Positions 6,677-15,564 of a stretch of 64,000 nucleotides of DNA are shown piece by piece; position 1 is the stretch's first letter; each line of letters opens with the position of its first letter. Made by a program: the position numbers and the translations under genes. The notes under the pieces were generated by a model, which saw nothing but the letters and a program-made list of their open reading frames with translations, was not told where the DNA came from and searched no databases. The stretch spans positions 372,001 through 436,000 of the forward strand of contig NZ_JAGEMK010000001.1 in assembly GCF_017565425.1 (NCBI RefSeq), in the 5' to 3' direction. This DNA is from Actinotalea soli. GTDB lineage: Bacteria; Actinomycetota; Actinomycetes; Actinomycetales; Cellulomonadaceae.

Positions 6677-9229
6677 GTGGTCGCCTCCCCCGCCGTCGAC
6701 GACCAGCAGCAGCCGACCGAGCGCCAGGGGCCGTCGCGGCGCCGTCCGCCCGAGGGCCGGCCGGTGCCCGTCTCGACCTACCGGCTGCAGCTCAACGCCG
6801 ACTTCACGCTGGACGACGCCGCGGCCCAGGTGGGGTACCTGGCCAGGCTCGGGGTCACCCACCTGTACCTCTCCCCCGTCCTCACCGCGGCGCCGGGCTC
6901 GACGCACGGCTACGACGTGGTGGCCCACGACGAGATCTCCCCCGTGCTGGGCGGCCGCCCCGCCCTCGAGCGCCTCGCCGCAGCCAGCCACGAGGCCGGG
7001 CTCGGTCTGGTCCTGGACATCGTGCCCAACCACATGGCCGTGCCCACCCCGGTATGGCACAACCGTGCCCTGTGGTCGGTCCTGGCCCACGGACCGGAGT
7101 CGCCCTACGCCGCATGGTTCGACGTCGACTGGTCCGCGGGGGACGGCGCCCTCCTCATGCCCGTGCTCGGCAGCAGGATCGGGGCGGTGCTCGGCTCGGA
7201 CGAGCTCACGGTCGACGAGGCCGTGGTCCCCGGCCAGGAGGACCAGGGCCCGCAGCCGGTGCTGCGCTACTACGACCACGTCTTCCCGGTCCGCGCCGGG
7301 ACCGAGCAGCTGCCCCTGGCTGACCTGGTGGACCGCCAGCACTACCGGCTCGCGTACTGGAAGGTCGCCAACGAGGAGCTCAACTACCGACGGTTCTTCG
7401 ACGTCGGGACCCTCGCCGCCGTCCGGGTCGAGAACCCCGAGGTCTTCGACGCGACCCACGCCCTGGTCACGGACCTGCTCCGGACCGGCGTGATCGACGG
7501 GCTCCGGATCGACCACCCCGACGGCCTCGCGGACCCCCAGGGCTACCTCGATCGTCTCGCCGAGGCCACCGACGACGCCTGGGTGGTGGTCGAGAAGATC
7601 CTCGCCCCGGCGGAGGACCTCCCCGAGGACTGGACGACGGCCGGGAGCACCGGCTACGAGGCCATGTGGCGCGTGCACTCGACCTTCGTCGACCCGGGCG
7701 GCGGCGCCGAGCTCGGAGCCCTCATGCACCGCCTGACAGGTGACACGACGGACGCCCTGCCCGGCCTGGTCGAGGAGGCCAAGCGCGAGATCGTCGGTGG
7801 CCCCCTCTACGCCGAGGTGCACCGCCTGGCAGACCTCGCGGCAGACATCTGCCGCGACGACGTCCGGCTCCGGGACCACACCTGGAGGTCCTTGCACGAC
7901 TGCCTCCTCGAGCTCCTCGTCGCCGCGGACCGCTACCGGTACTACGTCGTGCCGGGCGAGACCGCGCACCCCGACTCGCAGGCAGCCTTCGCCGAGTGCG
8001 TGGCCCACGCCCGCGGGCGGCTCGCCGACGACCGGCTCGAGACCCTCGAGCTGCTCGCCGAGATGCTGCTGGGCAAGGAGATCGGCTCGGCGGGGCGGAC
8101 CCGTGAGGCCCGCCGGGACGAGCTCGTGGTCCGGTTCCAGCAGACCTGCGGTGCCGTCATGGCCAAGGGCGTCGAGGACACCGCGTTCTACCGGTGGAGC
8201 CACCTGATCAGCCTGTGCGAGGTCGGCGGGGCGCCCGAGCGCTTCGCGATCAGCCCCGAGGAGCTGCACGCCTGGGCCGGTCGCGCCCAGCACCACGCCC
8301 CCGTGGCGATGACAGGTCTGTCGACCCACGACACCAAGCGCAGCGAGGACGTCCGCGCCCGGCTCGGCGTGCTGTCCGAGCTCCCCGTCGAGTGGGCCGA
8401 GCTGGTCGACCGGCTGCGCACGACGACGGCCGAGCTGCGTCCGTCGGTCCTGGACGGACGCACCGAGAACATCTGGTGGCAGACCCTCGCCGGGACCTGG
8501 CAGGGCGAGGAGCCGCTGGCCCTCGACCGCCTCACCGAGTACCTGACCAAGGCCGTGCGGGAGGCCAAGTCGCACACCTCGTGGACGGCGCAGAACGAGG
8601 CCTACGAGCAGGCGGTGCTGGGCTGGGCCGCGGCAACCCACGCCTCCCCGGCCGTGCGTGAGGCCTTCGCCGGGTGGGACCGGCGGACGGCCGTGGGCGT
8701 GCGGGCGGCCACCCTGGGCACCAAGCTCGTCCAGCTCTGCCTGCCCGGGGTCGCGGACGTCTACCAGGGCACCGAGGTGCCCGCCGTCGCCCTCGTCGAC
8801 CCGGACAACCGCCGGCCCGTGGACTACACGACCCTGGACCGCTCCCTCGACCGCCTCGAGACCGAGGGACCGCGCGGGCTCGAGGACGAGAAGATGATCG
8901 TCACCTCCCGCGCCCTGCGGGCACGTCGTGACCACGCCGGGGCCTTCACCGGGCTCGGGGCCGGCTACCAGCCCCTCCCGGCGTCCTCGGGTCACGCCCT
9001 GGCCTTCGCCCGCAGCGAGGACGGTGAGCCGCGTGTCCTGTGCGTCGCGACCCGGCTGGCCCTGTCCCTCGACCGGCTGGGGGGCTGGGGAGAGCACACC
9101 GTGACCTTGCCCACGGGCCGGTGGCGCGACGTCCTGACCGGGAGCACCTTCGACGAGGGCAGCGCGCGGCTGGCCGAGATCCTCGCCGACCTGCCCGTCG
9201 CCCTGCTCGTCGAGGAGGACCACCGATGA
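6677..9229 (+). CDS. treY: Malto-oligosyltrehalose synthase TreY
   Basis: This GH13 enzyme (850 residues from the GTG at 6677) isomerises the reducing-end alpha-1,4 linkage of maltodextrins to the alpha,alpha-1,1 linkage of trehalose. After a roughly 30-residue polar leader the catalytic domain opens with STYRLQLNADFTLDDA, the TreY hallmark. Active-site residues are Asp279 (GLRIDHPDGLADP) and Glu306 (WVVVEKILAPAEDLP). The GTG lies 2 nt after glgX and GAGGA sits about 9 nt upstream; a later GTG before STYRLQL would also be possible. The C-terminus overlaps treZ by four bases. It cannot work without TreZ, which frees the trehalose. Confidence 0.95.
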   Translation: MVASPAVDDQQQPTERQGPSRRRPPEGRPVPVSTYRLQLNADFTLDDAAAQVGYLARLGVTHLYLSPVLTAAPGSTHGYDVVAHDEISPVLGGRPALERLAAASHEAGLGLVLDIVPNHMAVPTPVWHNRALWSVLAHGPESPYAAWFDVDWSAGDGALLMPVLGSRIGAVLGSDELTVDEAVVPGQEDQGPQPVLRYYDHVFPVRAGTEQLPLADLVDRQHYRLAYWKVANEELNYRRFFDVGTLAAVRVENPEVFDATHALVTDLLRTGVIDGLRIDHPDGLADPQGYLDRLAEATDDAWVVVEKILAPAEDLPEDWTTAGSTGYEAMWRVHSTFVDPGGGAELGALMHRLTGDTTDALPGLVEEAKREIVGGPLYAEVHRLADLAADICRDDVRLRDHTWRSLHDCLLELLVAADRYRYYVVPGETAHPDSQAAFAECVAHARGRLADDRLETLELLAEMLLGKEIGSAGRTREARRDELVVRFQQTCGAVMAKGVEDTAFYRWSHLISLCEVGGAPERFAISPEELHAWAGRAQHHAPVAMTGLSTHDTKRSEDVRARLGVLSELPVEWAELVDRLRTTTAELRPSVLDGRTENIWWQTLAGTWQGEEPLALDRLTEYLTKAVREAKSHTSWTAQNEAYEQAVLGWAAATHASPAVREAFAGWDRRTAVGVRAATLGTKLVQLCLPGVADVYQGTEVPAVALVDPDNRRPVDYTTLDRSLDRLETEGPRGLEDEKMIVTSRALRARRDHAGAFTGLGAGYQPLPASSGHALAFARSEDGEPRVLCVATRLALSLDRLGGWGEHTVTLPTGRWRDVLTGSTFDEGSARLAEILADLPVALLVEEDHR

Positions 9230-11013
9230 CGACCCGCCCCCGCGTCTGGGCCCCCACGGCCGAGTCCGTCGAGCTGGTGACCGGAGGCCCGGACGGCCCC
9301 ACCGACCGCCACGCCATGACCCAGGACCCCGGGGGGTGGTGGGTCGCCGCGCTGTCCCTGCCGCACGGCGCCGACTACGCCTTCGCCGTCGACGGGAGCG
9401 ACCCGCGCCCCGACCCGCGCAGCGCCTGGCAGCCCCACGGGGTGCACGGCCCCAGCCGGGTCTTCGACCCTGAGCGCTACGACTGGGCCGACGGCGCCTG
9501 GGCCGGGTGCGACGCGCGCGGAGCCGTCATCTACGAGCTCCACGTGGGCACCTTCACCCCGGAGGGCACCCTGGACGCCGCTGTCGCGCGCCTGGACCAC
9601 CTGGTCGACCTCGGGATCGACATGGTCGAGCTCATGCCGGTGGCCGCCTTCCCGGGCGTCCACGGCTGGGGGTACGACGGGGTCGCGATCTACGCGGTCC
9701 ACGAGCCCTACGGCGGCCCCGCCGCCCTGCAGCGCTTCGTGGACGCCGCCCACGCCCGCGGCCTCGCCGTGTGCCTGGACGTGGTGCACAACCACCTCGG
9801 TCCCTCGGGCAACTACCTGGGCGTCTACGGCCCGTACTTCACCGACCGGCACGAGACCCCGTGGGGCTGGGCCGTCAACCTCGACGGACCCGACGCGGCC
9901 GAGGTGCGCGCCTACCTGGTCGACAACGCGACCCGGTGGCTCCGCGAGTTCCACCTCGACGCCCTCCGGCTGGACGCGGTGCACGCCCTGGTCGACGACT
10001 CGCCACGGCACGTCCTGGCCGAGATGGCCGACGCCGTCGCCGGGCTCGCCGCCGACGTCGGCTGTCCGCTGTCCCTCATCGCGGAGTCCGACCTCAACGA
10101 CGTCGCCATGGTCACGCCCACGGCTCAGGGGGGCCAGGGCATGACGGCGCAGTGGGCCGACGACGTCCACCACGCGGTCCACGCCTTCCTCACCGGCGAG
10201 CGGCACGGCTACTACGTCGACTTCGGCAGCCCCGAGGTCCTGGCCAAGGCCCTGACCTCGGCCTTCGTGCACGACGGCGGGTACTCGACCTTCCGCGGGC
10301 GCGACTGGGGGCGGCCTGTGCCTCCCGAGACCGACGGGCACCGCTTCGTCGTCTTCGGTCAGGACCACGACCAGGTCGGCAACCGCGCCCTGGGCGACCG
10401 TCCCTCCGCCCGGCTCGACGACGGCGCCCTCGCCGCCTCGGCAGCCCTGGTGCTGACCTCGCCCTTCACCCCCATGCTCTTCATGGGCGAGGAGTGGGGC
10501 GCCCGGACCCCGTGGCAGTACTTCACCGACCACGCCGAGCCCGAGCTCGTGGAGGGCATCCGCCGCGGCCGCCGCGAGGAGTTCGGCGGGCACGGCTGGG
10601 CCGAGCTCTACGGCGGGGACGTGGACGTGCCGGACCCCCAGGCCCCGTCGACGGTCACCGTGAGCCGCCTGGACTGGTCCGAGCCCGAGCAGGAGGCCCA
10701 CCGTCGCCTGCTGGACTGGTACCGGGACCTCATCGCGCTGCGCAAGGCCCAGCCCGACCTCGCCTCGGGGGACCTCGCGGCGGTCGGCGTGGACCACGCC
10801 CCCGACGGGTCGTGGCTCGTGGTGCGGAGGGGCGCCGTGCGCACCGTCTTCAATCTCGCCGAGACCCCGGCCGAGGTGCCGGGCGGCGGGGCCGGGGCGG
10901 TGCTGCTGCGCTGGGGGCCGGTCGAGCAGGGGCAGGACGGCACCCTGAGGCTCGGTGCCCGCGGCGTCGCGGTCCTCGGCCCAGACCCTGGCCGTCCCGC
11001 CGGGACCTCCTGA
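9226..11013 (+). CDS. treZ: Malto-oligosyltrehalose trehalohydrolase TreZ
   Basis: This 595-residue GH13 enzyme hydrolyses the alpha-1,4 bond next to the trehalosyl end and releases trehalose. A short N-terminal beta domain (residues about 1-90, RVWAPTAESVELVTG) precedes the barrel. Catalytic residues visible are Asp250 (LRLDAVHAL), Glu287 (LIAESDLND) and Asp382 (GQDHDQVGNR). The start overlaps the treY stop as ATGA, with GAGGAGG upstream at 9211-9217. The stop shares its last base with the ATG of the PPK2 gene, so all four enzymes form one co-translated operon. Confidence 0.95.
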   Translation: MTTRPRVWAPTAESVELVTGGPDGPTDRHAMTQDPGGWWVAALSLPHGADYAFAVDGSDPRPDPRSAWQPHGVHGPSRVFDPERYDWADGAWAGCDARGAVIYELHVGTFTPEGTLDAAVARLDHLVDLGIDMVELMPVAAFPGVHGWGYDGVAIYAVHEPYGGPAALQRFVDAAHARGLAVCLDVVHNHLGPSGNYLGVYGPYFTDRHETPWGWAVNLDGPDAAEVRAYLVDNATRWLREFHLDALRLDAVHALVDDSPRHVLAEMADAVAGLAADVGCPLSLIAESDLNDVAMVTPTAQGGQGMTAQWADDVHHAVHAFLTGERHGYYVDFGSPEVLAKALTSAFVHDGGYSTFRGRDWGRPVPPETDGHRFVVFGQDHDQVGNRALGDRPSARLDDGALAASAALVLTSPFTPMLFMGEEWGARTPWQYFTDHAEPELVEGIRRGRREEFGGHGWAELYGGDVDVPDPQAPSTVTVSRLDWSEPEQEAHRRLLDWYRDLIALRKAQPDLASGDLAAVGVDHAPDGSWLVVRRGAVRTVFNLAETPAEVPGGGAGAVLLRWGPVEQGQDGTLRLGARGVAVLGPDPGRPAGTS

Positions 11014-11861
11014 TGGGCTGGAGCGGGCCTGCTGCCGACGCCCTGCGCGTGGCTCCCGGCTTCGACCTTGCCGACCTCGACACACGGTCGACCCCCGGGT
11101 GGCGCGGGAAGAAGAGGGCGGGCCGGGACGCGACGGCCGCCCGGGGCCGCGAGCTCGCCGACCTCCAGGAGAAGCTCTACGCCCACGGCCGAACCGGTGG
11201 TGATCGCTCGGTCCTGCTGGTGCTCCAGGGCATGGACACCGCGGGCAAGGGGGGCGTCGTGCGCACGGTGCTCGGCATGGTCGACCCTCAGGGCGTGGCG
11301 CTGACGGCCTTCGGGGTCCCGACCCCCGAGGAGGCCGCCCAGCACTACCTGTGGCGGATCCGCCGGGCCCTGCCCGCACCGGGAACCCTCGGGGTCTTCG
11401 ACCGGTCGCACTACGAGGACGTCCTGGTGGTCCGGGTCGAGGGCCTCGTCCCCGTCGAGACCTGGGAGCCGCGGTTCGAGGAGATCAACGCCTTCGAGCG
11501 TGAGGTCGTCGAGAGCGGCACCACGATCGTCAAGGTGCTCCTCGCGATCTCCCCCGAGGAGCAGGCCCACCGGCTGCGCCGGCGCCTGGAACGGCCGCAC
11601 AAGCACTGGAAGTACGTCCCGGAGGACATCGACGCCCGGGAGCGGTGGCGCGACTACCAGCAGGCCTACCAGGAGGTGCTGGACCGCACCTCGACCGAGC
11701 ACGCGCCCTGGCACGTCGTCCCGGCCGACCGGAAGTGGTTCAGCCGTCTGGCCGTCACCGAGCTCGTCGGCCGGGCCCTCGAGGGCCTCGACCTCGACTG
11801 GCCCGTCACGGAGGTCGACGTGGAGTCCGAGCTGGCACGGCTCGAGGCCTCCGAGGTCTAG
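11013..11861 (+). CDS. ppk2: Polyphosphate kinase 2 family protein
   Basis: This 282-residue PPK2-fold kinase uses polyphosphate to phosphorylate a nucleoside mono- or diphosphate. The Walker A loop GMDTAGKGG covers residues 73-81, Walker B is VFDRSHYEDVLV, and the lid carries RRLERPHKHWKY followed by the characteristic D-x-x-x-R-x-x-W-x-x-Y (DARERWRDYQQAY). Class (NDP or NMP substrate) cannot be fixed by eye. It overlaps treZ by one base (TGATG). Its link to glucan-to-trehalose conversion is unusual: none of those three steps needs ATP, so the gene may be a stress-energy companion or simply carried by the operon. A strong hairpin follows the stop. Confidence 0.92.
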   Translation: MGWSGPAADALRVAPGFDLADLDTRSTPGWRGKKRAGRDATAARGRELADLQEKLYAHGRTGGDRSVLLVLQGMDTAGKGGVVRTVLGMVDPQGVALTAFGVPTPEEAAQHYLWRIRRALPAPGTLGVFDRSHYEDVLVVRVEGLVPVETWEPRFEEINAFEREVVESGTTIVKVLLAISPEEQAHRLRRRLERPHKHWKYVPEDIDARERWRDYQQAYQEVLDRTSTEHAPWHVVPADRKWFSRLAVTELVGRALEGLDLDWPVTEVDVESELARLEASEV

Positions 11862-11868
11862 GGCGCCG

Positions 11869-11901
11869 TCAGGACCGGCCGCCGCCGTACGCCGGTCCTG
11901 A
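11869..11901. terminator. Bidirectional terminator between the ppk2 and zapE genes
   Basis: A perfect 11-bp inverted repeat (TCAGGACCGGC / GCCGGTCCTGA, loop 11880-11890) lies in the 75-bp gap between two convergent genes, 7 nt after the ppk2 stop and 35 nt beyond the zapE stop. It can serve both strands. Confidence 0.8.
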
Positions 11902-11936
11902 GGGCCGGGTGCAGGGCCCTGCTCGGGCTCGGCAGC

Positions 11937-12959
11937 CTACGCTCGGCCGAGCTCGGCAGCGCGGACCCGGCCGAGCTCGGCCAGGACCCCGAGCCGGGAC
12001 AGCGACCGCAGGTACTTCTTGCGGTAGCCCCCGCCGAGCATGGTCTCGCTGAACAGGCCCCTCGTGCCGCAGCCGCCCAGGAGCACCGGGACGTCGAGGT
12101 CGTAGAGCCGGTCCACGAGCACCACCAGGCGCAGGGCGTCCGCCTGGTCCGTCACGGCCCGCACCTCGGTCAGCCCCACCGCGCCGACACCCTCGAGCAT
12201 GGCTCCGTAGCGGCTCGGGTGCACGTGGTGCAGGTGCTCGAGGACCTCGACGAACGCGTCGCAGGTCGCCGTCGACTCCTGGGCGCAGGCCGCCCGCACC
12301 TCCTCGTCGGGCAGGCCCTCCTCCGGGTGGGGTGCACCACGGTGCCGGTAGTCGGGCCCGTCGATGCGCAGCACCTCGAACCGGGCCGCGAGGGCCTGGA
12401 TCTCCCGCAGGAAGTCCTCGGCCGCGAAGCGCCCCTCCCCCAGGGACTCGGGAAGCGTGTTGGAGGTGGCCACCAGGGCCACCCCCGCGTCCGCCAGCTC
12501 GCGCAGCAGGCGTGACATGAGGACCGTGTCGCCCGGGTCGTCGAGCTCGAACTCGTCGATGCAGACGAGAGGGCGCCCGCTCAGCTCGCGCACCGTGGTC
12601 GCGAAGCCGAGGGCACCCACCAGGTGCGTGTACTCCACGAAGGTGCCGTAGACGGAGCCCTCGACCCGGTGCGCCAGCGCCGCCAGCAGGTGGGTCTTGC
12701 CGACCCCGAAGCCCCCGTCGAGGTACACCGCGACCGGCGCGGTCCTGGCGCGGCCTCCCCACCAGCGTCGCGCGGGGCGGGCCTCGAGGATGTCTGCCAC
12801 CTCGGCCAGCCGGGTGCGTGCGTCCTCCTGGCTCGGATGCCCGGGGTCAGGACGGTAGGAGTCGAAGCTCGCCTGCACGAAGTGCCGCGGTGGGACGAAC
12901 CCCGCGAGCAGGCGGTCGGCCGGGACCTCAGGGCGGCGTGCGGTCAGCGAGCTGGTCAC
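11937..12959 (-). CDS. zapE: Cell division protein ZapE (AFG1-like AAA ATPase)
   Basis: This 340-residue P-loop ATPase has Walker A GGFGVGKTHLL (about residues 82-92), Walker B VCIDEFELDDPGD, sensor-1 ATSNTLPE and the AFG1 family segment FxREI...F. ZapE contacts FtsZ and is needed for late division under stress or anaerobiosis in E. coli; homologues are widespread in actinobacteria. The GTG at 12959 is supported by TAGGCT on the minus strand 8 nt upstream, which suggests a leaderless transcript. It is divergent from the RibD-C reductase gene and convergent with ppk2, so it is monocistronic. Confidence 0.92.
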   Translation of the reverse strand: MTSSLTARRPEVPADRLLAGFVPPRHFVQASFDSYRPDPGHPSQEDARTRLAEVADILEARPARRWWGGRARTAPVAVYLDGGFGVGKTHLLAALAHRVEGSVYGTFVEYTHLVGALGFATTVRELSGRPLVCIDEFELDDPGDTVLMSRLLRELADAGVALVATSNTLPESLGEGRFAAEDFLREIQALAARFEVLRIDGPDYRHRGAPHPEEGLPDEEVRAACAQESTATCDAFVEVLEHLHHVHPSRYGAMLEGVGAVGLTEVRAVTDQADALRLVVLVDRLYDLDVPVLLGGCGTRGLFSETMLGGGYRKKYLRSLSRLGVLAELGRVRAAELGRA

Positions 12960-12967
12960 GAGCCGAG

Positions 12968-13002
12968 AGCCTAGGCGACGTCGGTGGGCCGGGGGCTAGC
13001 GT
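12968..13002. promoter_or_regulatory. Divergent leaderless promoters for zapE and the RibD-C reductase
   Basis: Minus strand: TAGGCT (12973-12968) ends 8 nt before the zapE GTG. Plus strand: TAGCGT (12997-13002) ends 6 nt before the GTG at 13009. Both fit TANNNT boxes placed so that transcription starts at or next to the start codon. Confidence 0.6.
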
Positions 13003-13008
13003 GGAGCG

Positions 13009-13812
13009 GTGAGCAGCCCCCCACCCCTCGACGTGCTGGTGCCGACCTCGTCCGGGCGGGAGAGCCGCGAGATCCTGCCCGACCCCGCCGAGGTCGAGCT
13101 GACCGCCCTGTACGGCGCGCCCGCCGGGGGCCTCGCCCGCGCCAACATGATCGCCACCGTCGACGGCGCGACGGCCGGGCCCGACGGCCGGTCGGGGTCG
13201 ATCAACGGCCCCGCGGACCTGCGCGTCTTCACCACGCTCCGGGCCCTGGCCGACGTCGTGCTGGTGGGGGCGGGCACGGCCCGGACCGAGGGCTACGGCG
13301 CACCGCGCACCCCGCTCCCGCTCCGGTCGGGCCGCCGAGCCCGCGGTCAGCGCGACCATCCCGACCTCGCCCTGGTGACGCGCTCCGGCCTGCTGCCCGC
13401 CGAGCTGCTGGTCGAGGACCCTGCGCCCTGGGTCTTCACGACGGGGCGGGCCCCCGGTCTCGACGAGCTGCGCCGCGCCCTGCCGGCCGAGCGCCTGCAC
13501 GTGCACGACGACGAGGTCGACCTCGGGGAGGCGCTCAGGACCCTGAGGGCGGCGGGACGCACGAGCGTGCTCGCCGAGGGCGGACCGGCCCTCCTGGGGG
13601 CGCTCGTCCGGCGCGGCCTCGTGGGTGAGCTGTGCCTGACGACCAGCCCCGTGCTCGTGGGGTCCCCCGTGGGGATCCTGGGCCCGGGCAGCGAGCTCGC
13701 CCCGCCCCGCCCCGGCGCGCTGGCCCACCTCCTGCACGCCGAGGGCGTGCTGCTCGCACGCTGGCTCCTGGGGACGCCGGCGAGCTCAGTCCAGCCCGCC
13801 GTCGCCCCCTGA
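13009..13812 (+). CDS. Pyrimidine reductase family protein (RibD C-terminal / DHFR-like fold)
   Basis: This 267-residue protein is a stand-alone RibD_C domain. Diagnostic segments are ANMIATVDGAT at residues 44-54, the NADPH-binding ADVVLVGAGTARTEGYG, and SVLAEGGPALLGALVRRGLVGELCLTTSPVLVG. Family members reduce the ribosyl side chain of deaminated riboflavin precursors or related pterin/pyrimidine substrates with NADPH. No deaminase domain or other riboflavin gene is next to it, so the substrate is uncertain. The GTG start is backed by TAGCGT 6 nt upstream. Its last 27 bases overlap, tail to tail, the antiporter gene on the other strand. Confidence 0.85.
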   Translation: MSSPPPLDVLVPTSSGRESREILPDPAEVELTALYGAPAGGLARANMIATVDGATAGPDGRSGSINGPADLRVFTTLRALADVVLVGAGTARTEGYGAPRTPLPLRSGRRARGQRDHPDLALVTRSGLLPAELLVEDPAPWVFTTGRAPGLDELRRALPAERLHVHDDEVDLGEALRTLRAAGRTSVLAEGGPALLGALVRRGLVGELCLTTSPVLVGSPVGILGPGSELAPPRPGALAHLLHAEGVLLARWLLGTPASSVQPAVAP

Positions 13813-15444
13813 CCCACGGCCGCGCTCCCGGCTGAGCCGTGGCAGCACCTGGTCCGCGGCCTCGGCGAAGGGCCGGAGGACCGTCACCCCGGGCTCGGCC
13901 TCCAGGACCATGGACTCGTGGCTGCCGAGGGCGGTCAGGGCCACCACCCCTCGGAACTCGAGGCGACGCAGCGAGTCCAGCAGGGTCAGGTTGACCGAGA
14001 GCTCGGGCACCGTGCACACCACGGCATGGGTCTCGTGCAGCGGGAGGGCCAGGGTGAGCTCGGGCTCGGTGATGTCGCCGTACAGGGTCTCGACCCCGGC
14101 CTCGCGCAGCCCTGCGAGGACGTGCGGGTCCAGGTCGACCACGAGCACCCGCCCACCGGCCGTCCGGAGCCCGTCGACGACCGCTCCGCCGAACCGCCCT
14201 CCGCCGATGACCACGGCGTCGTAGGGCTCGCCCTCCCCGTCGTCCTCGACGCCGCGGTGCGGGGAGGCGCGCTCGAAGACCGAGAGGGCCGGGGCGATCC
14301 GGGCGTAGATCTCCTTCGAGTACAGGATCAGGTACGTCGACAGACCGATGGTGATCACCCCGACCATCGTGACCAGGCTCAGCGCCTCGCTGCCGATGTG
14401 GCCGACGCTCATGGCCAGGGCCGCGAGGATCAGGGAGAACTCGCTGATCTGGGCCACCGCGAGACCCGCGAGGAAGGACACCCGCTTGCGGTAGCCCATC
14501 ACCCCCATGATGACCATGACGATGACCGGGTTGCCGATCAGCACGAAGGCCGAGAGCAGCAGGGCGGGCACGACCTGGGCCCGGGCCTCGGCGAACTCCA
14601 TCGTCGAGCCGAGGTCGATGAAGAAGAAGAGGATGAGGACGTCGCGCAGGCTCACGAGCCGCGCCCCGAGGGCCTCGCGGTAGGAGGTCGAGGCGAGCGA
14701 GACCCCGGCGAGGAAGGCACCGACCTCCATGCTCAGGCCGATCGCGTCGCTCGCGGCGGCCACGGCCACGGCCCACACCAGGCCGAAGAGCACGATGAGC
14801 TCGCCCGAGCTCGCGAGCCGGTCGAGGAGCCTGGGCAGCACGTAGCGAGCGAGAAGGGCGATCCCCACGAGGAACGCCGCGCCGCGCAGCGCCGTCCACG
14901 CGACCTCGGTCCCGACGTCCTGATCCGTCCCCACGCCGATCGCGGTGATCACGATCATCGCCAGCACCACGACGACGTCCTGGACGATGAGGAACCCGAC
15001 CGCGATCCGCCCGTGCAGCTCGTCGAGCTCGCGCTTGTCGGACAGGAGCTTGACGATGATGATCGTGGAGGAGAACGTCAGGGCCACCGCGACGTAGACC
15101 GCCGTGACGACGTCGTACCCCAGGGCCCACGTGATCCCGAAGCCGATCACCGAGGTGAAGACGACCTGGCCCAGGCCCGTCACCAGGGCCACCGGGCCGG
15201 TGGTCCGGATCAGGTGGAGGTCGAGCTTGAGACCGACGAGGAAGAGCAGCACCGCGATGCCGACCTTGGCGAGCAGGGCGACCTGCTCGGTCGCCGTGAT
15301 CAGGCCCAGAGCGGCCGGACCCACGAGGATGCCGACGGCGATGTAGGCGACGACGAGGGGCTGCCGCAGCATCTGGGCGAGGGCTCCCGCGGCGGCGGCG
15401 ATGATGAGGATCGCCGCGATCTGGCCGAAGTCGCTCTCGAGCAT
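13786..15444 (-). CDS. Cation:proton antiporter (CPA2/KefB type) with TrkA-N domain
   Basis: This 552-residue membrane protein has about 12 hydrophobic helices over residues 5-385 with the CPA2 motifs LLFLVGLKLDLHLI and FSSTIIIVKLLSDKRELD...VGFLIVQDVVVV. A C-terminal TrkA-N/RCK nucleotide-binding domain (VVIGGGRFGGAVVDGLR...VLVVDLDPH, about residues 410-530) probably gates transport by NAD(H). It likely exchanges K+ or Na+ for H+. The ATG at 15444 follows a GGGGGG tract and lies downstream of a TAGGGT -10 box (15484-15479), so an upstream GTG overlapping that box is unlikely. The C-terminal coding end overlaps the convergent reductase gene by 27 bp. Confidence 0.88.
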   Translation of the reverse strand: MLESDFGQIAAILIIAAAAGALAQMLRQPLVVAYIAVGILVGPAALGLITATEQVALLAKVGIAVLLFLVGLKLDLHLIRTTGPVALVTGLGQVVFTSVIGFGITWALGYDVVTAVYVAVALTFSSTIIIVKLLSDKRELDELHGRIAVGFLIVQDVVVVLAMIVITAIGVGTDQDVGTEVAWTALRGAAFLVGIALLARYVLPRLLDRLASSGELIVLFGLVWAVAVAAASDAIGLSMEVGAFLAGVSLASTSYREALGARLVSLRDVLILFFFIDLGSTMEFAEARAQVVPALLLSAFVLIGNPVIVMVIMGVMGYRKRVSFLAGLAVAQISEFSLILAALAMSVGHIGSEALSLVTMVGVITIGLSTYLILYSKEIYARIAPALSVFERASPHRGVEDDGEGEPYDAVVIGGGRFGGAVVDGLRTAGGRVLVVDLDPHVLAGLREAGVETLYGDITEPELTLALPLHETHAVVCTVPELSVNLTLLDSLRRLEFRGVVALTALGSHESMVLEAEPGVTVLRPFAEAADQVLPRLSRERGRGSGGDGGLD

Positions 15445-15478
15445 CTGGGCCCCCCGGTGACCACGCGGTGCTGCCACC

Positions 15479-15558
15479 ACCCTAGCCCGGGGGTGCTCGC
15501 CGGGTCAGGGGCCGAGGTCCTCGCTGGACCGGCGCACCACCGCGGTGGCAACTAGGCT
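15479..15558. promoter_or_regulatory. Divergent promoters, antiporter and conserved hypothetical gene
   Basis: Minus strand: TAGGGT (15484-15479) would start transcription near 15472, about 28 nt before the antiporter ATG. Plus strand: TAGGCT (15553-15558) ends 6 nt before the GTG at 15565, a leaderless arrangement. Confidence 0.55.
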
Positions 15559-15564
15559 CGGGCC

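Noticed and set aside
837-12762. Very long antisense and out-of-frame open readings (many above 500 codons), for example opposite glgX-treY-treZ
   Set aside because: They have Arg/Pro/Gly/Val-rich compositions without motifs and mirror the codon-position bias of the real genes; this is expected at this GC content.
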